Below are positions 46,301 to 57,854 of a stretch of DNA of 64,000 bases, one piece after another (position 1 is the first letter of the stretch; every line of letters begins with the position of its first letter). This DNA is from Tieghemostelium lacteum (lineage: Eukaryota; Evosea; Eumycetozoa; Dictyosteliales; Raperosteliaceae). The stretch is taken from NCBI GenBank assembly GCA_001606155.1, contig LODT01000037.1:186001-250000 (forward strand). Reading direction: 5' to 3'. Position numbers and translations under genes: made by a program. The notes beneath the pieces are model-generated. The model saw nothing but the letters and a program-made list of their open reading frames with translations. It ran no database searches and had not been told where the DNA came from.

Positions 46301-47207
46301 TGGTTCATTTAGTAAGGTTTATAAGGCAAAGTATATGGGTGAGGTTGTGGCTGTAAAGATTCTCAATGGCGATATAACACCAGAGCAGATTGAGAACTTT
46401 AAGAAGGAATATGATGTCCTCAGTCTCATTTCATCACCACATTTGATAAAGTTTTATGGGGCTTGTAAAGAGAATAAACTCAAAATGGTGGTGGAATACT
46501 GTCAACATGGGTCATTGTACAATATGATGTCGCATAAGAAGAAGTTTGAATTGGCATGGCCTTTGCTATTCAAATGGATGAGACAGGCTGTAGAGGGTAT
46601 CAATGTATTGCATACTATGAAACCTGCTTTAGTACATCGTGATATCAAATCACAGAATCTACTAATTAACAGTCAATTTGATTTGAAGGTTGCTGACTTT
46701 GGATTAGCTAAACCTACAGAGTTGCAGACCAACAGCAGTACACTGAAGGGTACCATGGCATATTGTGCACCAGAGTTGTATAGTAATGTCCATTATACTG
46801 AAAAATCGGATGTCTATTCATTGGGGATTGTGTTGTGGGAGTTGACCACCAGGTGTCTGACAGGTCGTTACCACAGACCATATGAAGATCACACTGGAAT
46901 CAGTTTTGATTTTCAGATTGTGATTATGACTTCGAAGCAAGGTATCAGACCTACAATGCCCGAAAATGTCCCACCTAAATTGTCTGGTCTTATTACAAAA
47001 TGTTGGCACCAAGATCCTCAAGAGAGACCAAATTGTGAACAGGTACTCTTGGCTATACAATCCCTCTACGATGACTATATCAGTGATCCAAATTATTGGA
47101 ATAGTTTAATTGCACCCCATCTCATAAGTCCTAATAGTAATAGCAATAATAGTAATTATAATAATAACAATATTAACTACCAAATCAGTAATCAACTTTA
47201 TAATTAA
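43400..47207 (+). CDS. TKL-type protein kinase with long Q/N/S-rich N-terminus
   Basis: Exon 1 is 43400-45259 and exon 2 is 45336-47207 (76-nt intron, GTAAGT...TACAG), giving about 1,243 residues. The N-terminal half is H/Q/S/N-rich low complexity. At the start of exon 2 a short folded segment (YILVYRGNGDESWKVKINQ, TTVKELLTML) resembles a ubiquitin/RA-like beta-grasp. The kinase domain occupies roughly the last 320 residues: IGSGSFSKVYKA (Gly loop), VAVKIL (Lys), VHRDIKSQNLL (catalytic loop), VADFGLAK, GTMAYCAPE and SDVYSLGIVLWEL. All catalytic residues are present and the pattern is tyrosine-kinase-like (MAP3K/Raf-like) Ser/Thr kinase. An RA-type module would suggest Ras-family regulation; that is inference. 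Confidence 0.85.
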
Positions 47208-47473
47208 TCTGCAGAACAAAAAAAAATACTAAAATCACAACAAATATAACCAAATTAACAATTCTAATAATTATACATATTATCTAGGTAAAAATAAAAT
47301 TATTTTTATTTACATTATCTATTTACAATTTTTCCTTTTTTTTTATTTATATTTTTATATTTAAGGATTTTATCTTATTCAAAGAATGCCATTGAATAAT
47401 ATAAAAAAATCTTTTGGTTTAGAAGTTTTGTTTTTTCAGGTTTTGATATATTTGGTTTGTTGTTGTACATTTA

Positions 47474-48208
47474 TTATTTTTTTGAGTTTGTGGTTATCTT
47501 TTCGGTTGCTCTAGGAATAGTTGAATTCTCACCACTATAAACTACATTATTTGTTATTGTTGTTGGTACATCTGCTTTTTCTTTTATTTTATCTCCTTGG
47601 AGATCATTTTTTTTTTGTTCTGTTTGTTTGTGTTGTTGTTCTACTTTATCTGTATTTTTAGTATCAACTATCTTTGTTGATGCTTTATCTTCTTTATCTT
47701 CTTTATCTTCTTTATCTTCTTTATCTTCTTTATCATCTTTATCATCTTTATCATTATTAACAACTTCTATTGTAGTTGTTTTTGTTGTTGGTGAAGTTGT
47801 ATCTTTTTCCTCTGGTTCTTCTTCTTCTTCTGGTTTTGCGTCCCAAGAATCCATATGTTGTTTTAAAAGCTCAAATATATCTGTAACCTCTTGATGTAAT
47901 TCGTCATAAATCTTTTCTGCCTGCTCCAGATTTCCGTCTTTACACAAAAGTTCCATTTTACCACTCAGAAACTTTACAGCTTCTGCTCCAATATAACTAC
48001 TCGATCCTTTAATGTCATGTGAATGGAGAATTGAATTCTTTTCATCACGTGTCTCTAATGCCTCTTTTAACTTTGGGAGGTTCTCGCCCACTGAGCTGAT
48101 ATAGGATTCAATGAGTTCTCTCTCAAAATCATGATCCCCATCAGAATAGTCAAAAAGTGTTCTGGCAAGGAACTTTTCTGTTGGTGTAGGTCCTGAGAAA
48201 TCTGTCAT
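47474..48208 (-). CDS. rdeA: Histidine phosphotransfer protein RdeA
   Basis: A single exon of 244 residues. The N-terminal ~120 residues form an HPt helical bundle with the motif HSHDIKGSSSYIGA; His64 is the expected phospho-acceptor, matching the position known for D. discoideum RdeA (similar total length). RdeA relays phosphate between hybrid histidine kinases and the response-regulator phosphodiesterase RegA, controlling cAMP during development. The C-terminal half is an acidic/Lys repeat tract (KDDKEDKED, encoded by a 9-nt-type repeat at 47690-47755) and Thr/Lys-rich tail, unlikely to be part of the relay. Confidence 0.88.
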   Translation of the reverse strand: MTDFSGPTPTEKFLARTLFDYSDGDHDFERELIESYISSVGENLPKLKEALETRDEKNSILHSHDIKGSSSYIGAEAVKFLSGKMELLCKDGNLEQAEKIYDELHQEVTDIFELLKQHMDSWDAKPEEEEEPEEKDTTSPTTKTTTIEVVNNDKDDKDDKEDKEDKEDKEDKEDKASTKIVDTKNTDKVEQQHKQTEQKKNDLQGDKIKEKADVPTTITNNVVYSGENSTIPRATEKITTNSKK

Positions 48209-48739
48209 TTTTCAATTTTGATTTATTATTATGTGTATATAAATATATTGTGTTAGAATGCCTAAAGGGGGTAATAAACTAAAAAAAAAAAAACAAAATT
48301 TAAAAAAAAATCATTTTAGTATTTAATTTAATTTTAATTAAAAAATTAACCTTTTATATACAATTTTATTTTTAAAGCTCTAACTGATGATTACCTTTAT
48401 TAAAATACAAGTTACTTTAAATGATATTAAAATTTAGCATTTTTTTATTTTCTATATTCTATTTTCCAAATATTAAATTGAATTTAATATTAAATAGTAA
48501 ATAATTATAGGAAATGGAATGTTGGGTTTCATCCTTTTTAAAATAAATATTTTATTTATTAAAATCAATTTGTCTTTGAAATGTCATCATCAATTTAATT
48601 TAAAATTGTAGAAAAGTATAGTTTCTCAAAAAATATCAGATTTTCTTGTGAATTTTCAATTTTTGATTGTTGCAGCTGTCGCAAATTGAATCTTTATTCC
48701 ATTTTCATGAAATTGACTAATATAGGTGCAATGAACTAA
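48209..48739. other. Intergenic
   Basis: Very AT-rich spacer. Nothing was recognised before the ComC relic. Confidence 0.6.
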
Positions 48740-49033
48740 CTGTAGTATACACATGTGAGGATCCTCCTCACCCGTTTTGATGAATCTACAAGAGGTATTA
48801 TTGATAACAGAATTCAAAAAAATCAGTAACACAATCCAATAGTTCATCAAAAAGTTCACGATCATTCATTGGAATTGATATTAGTAATTTCTGATCATTT
48901 GTTGTCATTGATCCTGATTTCTCAGTTCTCATTGATAGCACATATGCATCTCTGCAATCAAATTCCATCTGTTCACTAACTGAAGATACCAATGATCATT
49001 ATTGGTTTGTTGCCATCACCATTTCCTGTTGTT
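48740..49033 (+). pseudogene. Internally deleted relic of a ComC-like gene
   Basis: A short 5' piece (TGTGAGGATCCTCCTCACCC at 48754-48773, matching gene C at about 49571-49590) is joined almost directly to sequence matching the 3' part of gene C (about 53125-53445: AGGTATTATTGATAACAG, TCATTTGTTGTCATTGATCC and others). The C-terminal match itself has further gaps. It lies just upstream of gene C on the same strand, so it is the collapsed remains of a tandem copy. Confidence 0.8.
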
Positions 49034-49169
49034 TTCATATTGCATGTGCAAAAAAACCCTTTTAATTTTTTCCAGATTTTTTAACATATTCTGATATTTA
49101 TAAAAATCAACGAATCTGAGTCAAATTCTAAAGCGCTTTTTGAATATTTATTAATCTTTTCTAATAGTT

Positions 49170-52100
49170 ATGATTAAATACACATACTTATTTATATTAT
49201 TACTTTCATACAGTAAATATTTTTAATTTTGTAATAAATTATTCTTTTTATTAATTTAATAAAAGTTATTGGAAAATGTTATAGTTATGTATTAGTAGAT
49301 CAAACACCACCTTTCACTAATCATAAATACTCAGAGACTATACAAGGATGTGAATTCACATATTTATTTACAATATCATCACTGGCATCGGATCCTGATT
49401 TAACCAATTGTAACGCTATATCATCACCTATACCTTTTGTTTCAAAAGAGCTTTCAGTTTCAGCAAGATCATGTTTTTTTAATATTATCGCTTCAGTTCC
49501 AAGAGGTACTGGAGTGGTTACCATCAATCTTCAAGATATAGGAGATTTTAATCAAACTCTATCATACATATGTGAAGATCCTCCTCACCCTATCATAAAC
49601 AGTAACCCTGATAATGTATTAAAACCATATGGAGATTTCTTTGTAGTCAACATGAATTTAAATCTTCTAAAAAGATTGCCCCTAGAAAGTAATGACATTG
49701 TTATTGGTAGTGAGGCTCCATTTGTTTGTAATCTCATTCCCATTACATACTCACTTTACCAATTAAATTGTACAGTTGATCCATCAAAGATAGGTAGCGG
49801 AACTACATTTTTATTTTCTATTAGAGATAGCACAATGAACTTATCAATATTTGAAATTAATGGTGGTTTTTTATTGGGTATGTAATATTCCTTATTTTAT
49901 AAACATTTATTTATTAATTATAATCAAAAGATAGTAGATCAATCAATATAACAACATCATGGAATAAGTTTGATCCCCCAGATGTTAAATTAGCAGGTAA
50001 ACAAAACTATGTTATTGTGGACATCAATAACTGCACTGTAAATGGAGTTTTAATGAAATCATCAGAGACAACACAAATTCTACTCCCAAAAATAATTTAT
50101 GGAAATCCAAACGAATATATATTATTATATAATAGATTGTATCGTACAATTATATTGGAGACGCTAACTTTAGTTTATTATACTGAAAATAATGGTACCA
50201 TTGCACCAGTAGATAAAATTCCTAATACCTATACAACTAGTTTGGATAGTATAAGTTATATAATTAATGCTACAGCTCTGTCAGAAGGAGGTAATGCACT
50301 CAACCTAAAGATTTTATTTGATGGATATTTCCCTTCATTTATTTACAGACAATATGGAGGAAATTCTAAAGACTTTCTCTACCAATATCCATATGGTATA
50401 GTAAAGAGAGAAGGCAGAGTTGTTAATCTATCAATTCAAGCAATTATACCATATTATCAAAACACTCTACAATATTCTTATATTCCCGATACTGACAAGT
50501 ATTTTTGGTACAATGATGTTCCTTCTCCTGGATACCCACTTGGTAAATATAAATATAAACATTCCATTGTAATTACATAGCATTAACATTAATTTTACAA
50601 AAATAGATATGATTCTAACTAATATACAGGATCTTAAGCTAATCAAACTATCATCTACATCATTTATTATAAGTGCTACAATATATGATGCAGATTCAGG
50701 CTTTTATAGATTTTCACTACGTGGTGCTGAACTATTAGTAAAGGATAGGATAAATGGAACTTATAATAACGGTGTATTTCAAAAATATATTGATACCAGA
50801 GACCCTGTATATTCTACTCTAGCAACTTCCCAACCAGGAAACTTTCTATCCAGTATATCTGGTGGTTTTAGTCGAAGTATTAGCTCATATGGATCTTTAT
50901 ACCCATCAATACCAATATTCTATAATATAGATCCAATTGGTATGTAAATACATTTTCCTATAACAAGTCCTAAAAAATATTAATATTTTCTAACACTTTT
51001 ACAGCTGTTAGAAATCAAACTATTAAGATCAGTTATTTTGGTTTTGCAATTAATGATGTTGATCTATCTGAAAACCCATGCGACAATACTCTGTTGGTAA
51101 ATTTTACTAACGTTGATAAAAAACAAACTGTAAATGTTTTAATTGATATTCCAAATTATTCTGATAGATATAGATCAGCAAAATGGGATTCAAATATTGA
51201 AATGTTTAGATTTGATTTCACATTAGTTCCTAGACTATTCACCAACAATCGTGTGAATATTTCCATCTATTATGCTGATATTTATTTCTCAACTTCATCT
51301 TTAAATGACAACCAACAATTGAGAGTTCATTCTAGTTTTGCTGATCAAATTGGACCTTTGATATCTAATATAACTAGATCACCTGCTGTATCTCTTCCAT
51401 CTGGTGGTGTAATTGGTTGGAAATTTAAAATTGAAGATACATACAATGGTTTCAAAAATGGAACTATAAAAATTGTTTCCACAATTGAACCATTCTCTCC
51501 AATTGTATTTGAAATTAAACCAAATTCAACACAGGATATATATCAAGATGAATATCAGATTGAAGTCTACATTTCACCTAATTGTCTAACACAATTCTAT
51601 TATATATATTCCATTGAACTTGTTGATAACAGTTACCACACCACTTTCTACAGTTACCAAAATATTGAAACAACAGTCAGTAGACTCAATCCAAGACCTC
51701 CAATAACACCATTATTAGATTACATAAATGATGAAAACCAATCCATCATTGCTCCTATTAATGTTGACTGTGGATTTACTAGAACTGATTTTGAACCTCC
51801 TTATGTCAATTATATAGCAGTATCCCCAGAAACACAACCATTTGATACTTTTTCCAATCTGAGAACTGTACAGGTTATATTTACTGTTATAGATGATGCA
51901 AACAATATATTGACATCATCATTCTATTCCCCATATTGTTATCTAGAAGGACTATTATTTGAAAATGTAACTACCAAGGCTACATTTGTATCTAATAATG
52001 GTGGTCCCAATTCTGTTGACTTCCTATGTAGATTTAATGTGCCTTATGGTTTTGGGTATCCAGGACCTGTTATAATGCTTTCTATTCATGGATACTATGA

Positions 52101-53526
52101 TACTCAAATGAATATTGGTGGTATGGCTGCAAATGATCTTCAAGATGCTGGTATGAATCCAAATATACCAATGAACTATGATAGTTCAGACTCCTTCCCA
52201 GTTGTAGAGAAAATAGTTCCCAGTGAATTCACTAAAAGAGATACATCTATAACCATAGTGGGCCATAAATTTATGGGATCTACTAGTATAAAAGTGAATA
52301 TCGAAACTATCGATGGTTTGGAAAAATATAATTATTCAGTTGTTCCTAAATACCCAATTGTAATTATAGTGAATAACATTAAACCAATGGTTAAACCTTT
52401 CTATTTGAAAGTTTTCAATGGAGGTATAGATTCAAATGTACTTACCATTACTCCAACTGGTGAACCTTTCCCACCTATACCTCCATGTCCTGGAACACCA
52501 CAATGTGGAGGTTCTTCAAATGGACAATGTATTGAGGGTGTTTGCCAATGTATTAAACCATGGAGTGGTGTAGATTGTCTATCTCAAAACATATTCACAC
52601 CATCACCAACAATCAACACAACCAATCCTGATATTGATAATAATTTCAATACAACTCTTCCAGATGGTGAATCCATAACTTTGAAATCATTAATTTCAAC
52701 TGTATCATTGATAGAATTAAAACCAGATGGAACAATAGTCATTGAACATCCATTCACTCAATGGGTATACACCAACACAACATCACTTCAATCCAATAGT
52801 AACATTCAAGAATTCACCTATAAAACCAATATCACCAATAATAATTTAATAACACCAATATCAGTGACACTTCAATACTTTAAACAACCTGAAACCATTA
52901 TTTTTGCCAATGAGAAACTTGAAATGTTGGCATCAACCATCAAATACAGAATTGATATCTCTAAATATAATTTTTCATCAGTACTGAACACCCTTCAATT
53001 GGTAATGTCATTTGCTTTAGAATCACAAAATTCCGAAACCATGTCATGTTCAGTTCAAGAAAGTGGTGATATTGGAAACACTAATAGTGAATATGTTAAA
53101 CTCCAAATTGATACCCATTCACTCTATGGTAGATTCATCAAAAGAGGTATCATTGATAACAGAATTCAACAAATCAGTAACACAATCCAGAATAACAACA
53201 GTAGCACATCAAAAAGTTCACAAATATTCGTTGGAATTAATATTCCAAATTTCCGATCATTTGTTGTCATCGATCCTGATTTCTCAGTTCTCATTGATAG
53301 CACTCCTGCATCTCTGAAATCAAATTCCATCTGCTCTTTAACTGAAGATACCAATGAGTCAGGTCTTTCCAAACCACAATTAGCAGGGATCATTATTGGT
53401 TGTGTTGGATTTGGACTTGTTGCAATCATCACCATTTCCTATATTCTTTTCAAAAGACGTCAATATAGAAAATTTCAAAGCAACATTCAAAAGAAACTTG
53501 ATAAACACCAAAATGAACACAACTGA
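49170..53526 (+). CDS. ComC-like IPT/EGF adhesion protein, copy C (intact)
   Basis: Five exons: 49170-49212 (signal peptide KYTYLFILLLSY), 49266-49877, 49931-50542, 50607-50939 and 51005-53526. All introns are phase 1 and the frame is open throughout, about 1,373 residues. The architecture matches copies A and B: ECEDPPHP-type motif (ICEDPPHPIINSNP), IPT/TIG-like KRDTSITIVGHKFMG, EGF-like TPQCGGSSNGQC...VCQCIKPW, then SGLSKPQLAGIIIGCVGFG leading into the transmembrane helix and a basic, His/Lys tail. The transmembrane-proximal SKPQLAGIIIG motif is the hallmark of ComC. Exon 3 here covers what A and B split into two exons (306 + 294 nt), so it lacks one intron. It is a plausible functional surface receptor/adhesin of this locus. 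Confidence 0.88.
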
Positions 53527-53571
53527 TAATATGTGTAATAAATAAAACCTATTATAATGTAACATGGAATA

Positions 53572-54474
53572 TTAATAAGAATAATAATGTTTTCTTATTA
53601 AACCAAATTTATTTGCACCATGACATTTTTTGAATTTGTTTGGTTTAACTTTTGTACAAGGACAATTGTCATTGTTACCCACTTTAAGTTTCTTTATCGT
53701 ACTTTTTCCAAGTGATTCTCTGTAGATATTTATAGATTCAAATAGTTGGTCAATATAGTTTATCAATTGACCTGCAGATAAATATGTGTGTATCTTTAAA
53801 AATGCCTCTAAATAGTTTTCATAATCGTTTGGGTTCTCTTGTAACATTCTATTGTCACTAGGTAATCTATTAGTTATATTATTAAATGTATCTTGACTCC
53901 ACTGTTGATTTTCAAATATAATTTTTGTTTCGTTGCTGTTTGTATTGTTTTCGGTAGATGTTGTCGAAGAAGGATACATAAAATCATGTATTAATGAAAT
54001 TGCATTAATTAGTTTCTGAGAGATATTTGATTTCTCTAATTTCTCTATTGGTATTCTAATTAAAAGTGGATCGCTGTCTAGTAATGATATAGACACCGTC
54101 TCTATTACATTCATCTCTATATACTCTACATTTGGAAATTGTTTTTGTAAATCGATCCAAATGCTCTCAATCTCGTGATTGGTTTCCATTTGTTTCTCTT
54201 TTGCTTCTTTACTAGCTGGTTTATTATAACATCTGAATACTTTTACTTTTTCACTATTATTTTGTTGAGCATATTCAATTTCGTTATTGATATCTTTCAA
54301 TCGATTACTATTGTCTAACCGAGAATCAATGTGAAGGAATGATATTCTACTCATTGATTTACATATAAAAACACTAGAATCAAGTGTAACTTCATCAGTA
54401 TAGAATCTTATAGCACTGGATTGTTCATTTTTTTCATTTCTAGCAATGTACCCAATTGGTATTAAAAAATTCAT
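53572..54474 (-). CDS. Hypothetical protein with C-terminal SEC-C-like metal-binding motif
   Basis: A single exon of 300 residues. The N-terminal region (FLIPIGYIARN, then EVTLDSSVFICKSMSRISFLHID) and the central helical part have no recognised family. A Thr/Asn-rich insert lies near residue 170. The C-terminus NDNCPCTKVKPNKFKKCHG fits the SEC-C pattern (CxC...KKCH) seen at the end of SecA and many eukaryotic proteins, a small zinc knuckle. The gene is tail-to-tail with ComC-like gene C (about 45 bp between stops). Function unknown. Confidence 0.6.
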   Translation of the reverse strand: MNFLIPIGYIARNEKNEQSSAIRFYTDEVTLDSSVFICKSMSRISFLHIDSRLDNSNRLKDINNEIEYAQQNNSEKVKVFRCYNKPASKEAKEKQMETNHEIESIWIDLQKQFPNVEYIEMNVIETVSISLLDSDPLLIRIPIEKLEKSNISQKLINAISLIHDFMYPSSTTSTENNTNSNETKIIFENQQWSQDTFNNITNRLPSDNRMLQENPNDYENYLEAFLKIHTYLSAGQLINYIDQLFESINIYRESLGKSTIKKLKVGNNDNCPCTKVKPNKFKKCHGANKFGLIRKHYYSY

Positions 54475-55199
54475 AGTTATAAAATTTAAAAAAAAAAAAA
54501 TATTGATGTATTTTATGTTGTTGTTGAATGTGTATAAATGACTTGCTTGGTTATTAATGTTTCCAAAGGTGATTATGAGGTTACCTCCATTTTGAATATT
54601 ATCACTTTTTGTTGTTGGTGTTGTGGTTGTTGAGGTAGTACATAATTTGATTGATGCAGGAATTCAAGATGGGTATTTTGGAATTGAGAATTGTTGAAAA
54701 TAGCCTCGAAGTTGTGTGGTAGTATAATTTATAACTCGGCTGTGAATAGTTTGTTTTGATTTTCCTCTTCACAGTTAAATATAGAAACCAATCAAATTCA
54801 CGGAATGTTTGATACTTCTTATATCACCTCAATATCTTAGTTGAAATACTTGTTGATATTTTTTGAAATAATTTTGTTTCCAATCTACATCCTTTTCATT
54901 AATTCATTTAATGGAATAGTTATTATTTAAAAATATTATTATAATTTATGTAAAAGACAAAAATATTCGAATATTCATTATGTATATTGTAAAATATATT
55001 ACATTAATCCACATTTTCATATAACTATAAATATATTTACTATTTGTCTATATATTAAAATTGATTAAATTTCAATTGACAATTTGATAATTATTTATAC
55101 ATATTAAAAATAATAAATAAAAAAAATACAGGTGAGAGCTACAGTGCAATTGAGTTTGGTGTCTTGTATAAAAAAATTACACTCAACATACAAAAAGAT
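54475..55199. other. Spacer with possible coding remnant
   Basis: At about 54540-54740 the minus strand reads as a Q/N-rich coding-like piece (FEAIFNNSQFQNTHLEFLHQ, then YVLPQQPQH) without start or context. The remainder is AT-rich. Confidence 0.35.
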
Positions 55200-55620
55200 T
55201 TTTGATATTTTTATTTCTCAAGTTATCTAGGATATATAAAGTCTTGAAAAGGGAAGTAGAATCCATCATGTGGTTGAGTGTCATTGTTATTATTGTCCTT
55301 TGTGCCTCTACATACTATAATAGCATTTGTTATTTTAATAATAGGTTTAATTGTTTTCAGACCAAAATCCTCGAGAATCACTCGAAACAAGACTTCCAGT
55401 AGTCGTGGCCATCCTCCCATGAATCTTATTGCTCTTTGGATATCAATATCATTAGATTTTTGGGTCCCTAATATTTTTTTTGAAATCTCCATATATTCAT
55501 CTAGATTCAATAAACGCAATGGGATAAAGTGGAATGGTAGATTGCCTAATGACACTGTTGATATCCTCCAAAATGGTACCTACAAATATTATGTTGTAAA
55601 AGAACTGTGAATTTAGTTTT
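55200..55620 (-). pseudogene. Crinkler-type NTPase relic (fossil)
   Basis: A minus-strand piece of about 400 bp encodes IRFMGGWPRLLEVLFRV, matching LIGGWPRIFELFLLKL of the whole gene at 60-61.8 kb, and continues into ITNAIIVCRG and DGFYFPFQDFIYPR. The latter two recur in two other relics downstream. Broken and lacking most of the domain. Confidence 0.6.
55205..55372 (-). repeat. Repeat R3, copy 1 (inverted relative to copies 2 and 3)
   Basis: The minus strand contains ACAAATGCTATTATAGTATG and TTTTCAAGACTTTATATATC, shared with 57884-58052 and 59355-59485. Copies 1 and 2 form a ~2.5-kb spaced inverted pair around the CRN-type gene. Confidence 0.8.
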
Positions 55621-55650
55621 TCAACAAGAAGACCAGAGATTGATTGTATC

Positions 55651-55740
55651 ACGCCCAAAAAAACCGGGGCCAGGTAGGTCTTTTTTATTTAATCATCATT
55701 TAATCAAAACGGAAAATTCGCTTCGCTCTTTTCCTCATCA
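55651..55740. other. Unusually GC-rich patch
   Basis: Contains ATCACGCCC, an A run, then CCGGGGCCAGG, and GGAAAATTCGCTTCGCTCTT with short inverted arms (GGAAAA/TTTTCC). The base composition differs sharply from the flanks. Origin unknown. Confidence 0.4.
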
Positions 55741-56158
55741 AATCATTCATTTATTTCTATATATTTATTATTATTATTGGTTAAAAAGGTTAAGTTAATT
55801 TATAAAATAATAGTTTTTTTATTTTTTTCTTTCTTTTTTGAAAATCTTTTTATCTTTTATTAATGTTTGGATTTATTGCTTTGATTTATTGATCATTATT
55901 GAAATTAATTAATTCACAGATAGTTGTTTATTCGTTACTTTATAATCTTATCTGTTTTTTTGAATGAATTGTTGATTCATCTGTCCAAACAAAAATTGAA
56001 AAGGAAAGGTGGTTCATCATATTTTCAACTATTCATACAAATCTATTCTTCGGATTAAGTATTGAACTAATGAATAATCTGTTGGATTATCTGTTGGATC
56101 AATTATTAAACAGATAATTTAATTGTAATATTATTTATTTTGGTTAATGTAATAAGGT
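55741..56158. other. AT-rich spacer
   Basis: Only T/A-rich sequence; no gene seen. Confidence 0.5.
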
Positions 56159-57802
56159 TTAGGAATTATCTTTAAACAAGGGTACTAAAATATTTTCAAT
56201 TAAAAATTTTGTTTTATAATCCATTAGCATTCTCTTTTCAGATTCATTATCAAGAGGAATATCATCCAAGTTGGCTATATCACCCCACAGATCTATTTGT
56301 GAGTTAAAAGAATGTTGTTTTGTTGTGGTTGTGGGTGTTGTAGCTGTGGTTGTTGGAGTTGAGGTTTTGGGTTTTTTATTTGGGTTGGCACTAATATCAT
56401 TATTGTCATTTTTTTCTCCCTCTTTATTTTCTACTTGTTCACCTTTATTCTCTTCATGCTTTTTTGGAGTATTTTCTTCATCATTTGGAGCAATAATCTC
56501 ATTTTTAATCAAAGTCTCAGGGATGTTGAGAGTTGGTGAGAATATGGTGGATAAACATGTAATGGCCTTACTAAAATTCCTTTCATCACGCAATGTACAA
56601 TACCCAAAGGTTATTGGAAATGTTTTGTTGGACCAATACAGCTTCCAACCATCAACAAGATTGGTTAAAACACCCAATACAGGATAACGCGAATGTGAGT
56701 TTGATGATATAGTTTCGATGATAATTTGTGGGACATAGTTGTCTAATGAAAGAAGGGGTTGTTTGATCTCAATTACTACTAAAATTTCCATTTTAATTGT
56801 TGCATTCATTTCAGTAGCAGTTTTTGGTAAAATAAAAAAATCAGCTGTGCCATTGGCTTCACTTGGCTCTCCATGGTAATAAAATGGGTAGGTTATCAAT
56901 TTATTTTTTGTGTGGTAATCTCTAAATTCATAGTTGGATGGTAAAGGATAATTACTTTTTAAAAAAGTAAAGATTGAATCCATATTTTTCTCTTCATCAT
57001 ACCCAGTTGGGTTATCTTTCTTAGGTTTAGTGGTGTTTTGTTTCTTATCTGTAGTTGGATATTTCCAAATGTAAGTTTTCATATTCTGTTTTTTGCCACT
57101 GTAAGGTAATTCTTTGTATGATTGACCTGTAAGTCCACAACTTTCCTTTAAACTCTCTATGTGACTATCCTCAAAGTCTGAAATTGGAATCCATTACCAT
57201 ACTGTAACATATCATCTAAAAAAAACAATTAATTTCCCTCCAAAAAATCCTTCTAAAATCCACACATAATAATCTACATACCTATTTGTTCTCCCTGTAC
57301 TTGCACTGTGTAGTTATTAGTTAATAGGTTTAAAAATTGTAAGAAGTTTATGTAACAAAATATGTTAGTATATATGTTTAAAAGGTGTTTAGATTAGTGA
57401 TAGGTGTTTAGTGTACATACCTGTGGGAGGTGATATAATAAAGTTTAAATTTTATAAAGTTTATGTAAAAAATATATTAGTATAAATGAAAAGGTGTTTG
57501 GATAGGTGTTAAGTTTACATACCTTTACTTGTAGTTGTTGGTTGAGGGTTGAATTTATCATGAATTCTGATTGAAGAAGAAGGGGATACACCATATCTAT
57601 CTAATAAAGCTTCTAAATTGTTACGTTTAGAGTTAAACCAATATCCATCTAAACCCTTCGCTCCTATTATTTTTATATCATCTTCGGTTACCCCAATGAC
57701 CTTACACCATTTTTTAATTGAATCATTGTTCCATCCTAAGGTTGGAATATCAGTATCAGTAAAATTTTTTGGTTGTGAATTATTATTATCCGAGGTATTC
57801 AT
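56159..57802 (-). CDS. Crinkler-type protein with SAM-like and PD-(D/E)XK nuclease-like domains (model unresolved)
   Basis: The first exon starts at the ATG at 57802 and runs to 57523. It encodes a SAM-like helical domain (WNNDSIKKWCKVIGVTED, then DIKIIGAKGLDG). Two abutting introns follow (57522-57421 and 57420-57306), then short exons and a long exon ending at 56159. The long exon has the PD-(D/E)XK pattern: GTADFFILP with an upstream acidic residue, then LVVIEIKQ, the QIIIETISSNSHSRYP helix and VLGVLTNLVDGWKLYW, as in nuclease domains of Crinkler effectors. A low-complexity linker (TPTTTATTPTTTT) and a helical tail follow. Whether the gene is whole is not settled; it may be a young fossil. 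The nuclear site of action known for Crinklers is inference here. Confidence 0.6.
57306..57522 (-). repeat. Tandemly duplicated, abutting introns
   Basis: 57522-57421 (102 nt) and 57420-57306 (115 nt) each begin GTATGTA and end in CACAG. They share AACACCTATC, AAACACCTTTT, ATACTAA and TACATAAACTT blocks in the same order. They meet at CACAG/GTATGT with no exon between. A third related intron lies at 59744-59829 on the other strand. Confidence 0.8.
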
Positions 57803-57854
57803 ATTTAAAATAACTAAATAATTATTCAAAAAAAAAAAAAATTCAAATCATTAT

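Noticed and set aside
47628-47894. Plus-strand S/L-rich frame opposite rdeA
   Set aside because: It is the antisense of the acidic/Lys repeat of RdeA.
48656-48992. Two minus-strand frames near 48.7-49.0 kb
   Set aside because: They are antisense to the ComC relic; the same pattern occurs opposite 53.2-53.4 kb of intact gene C.
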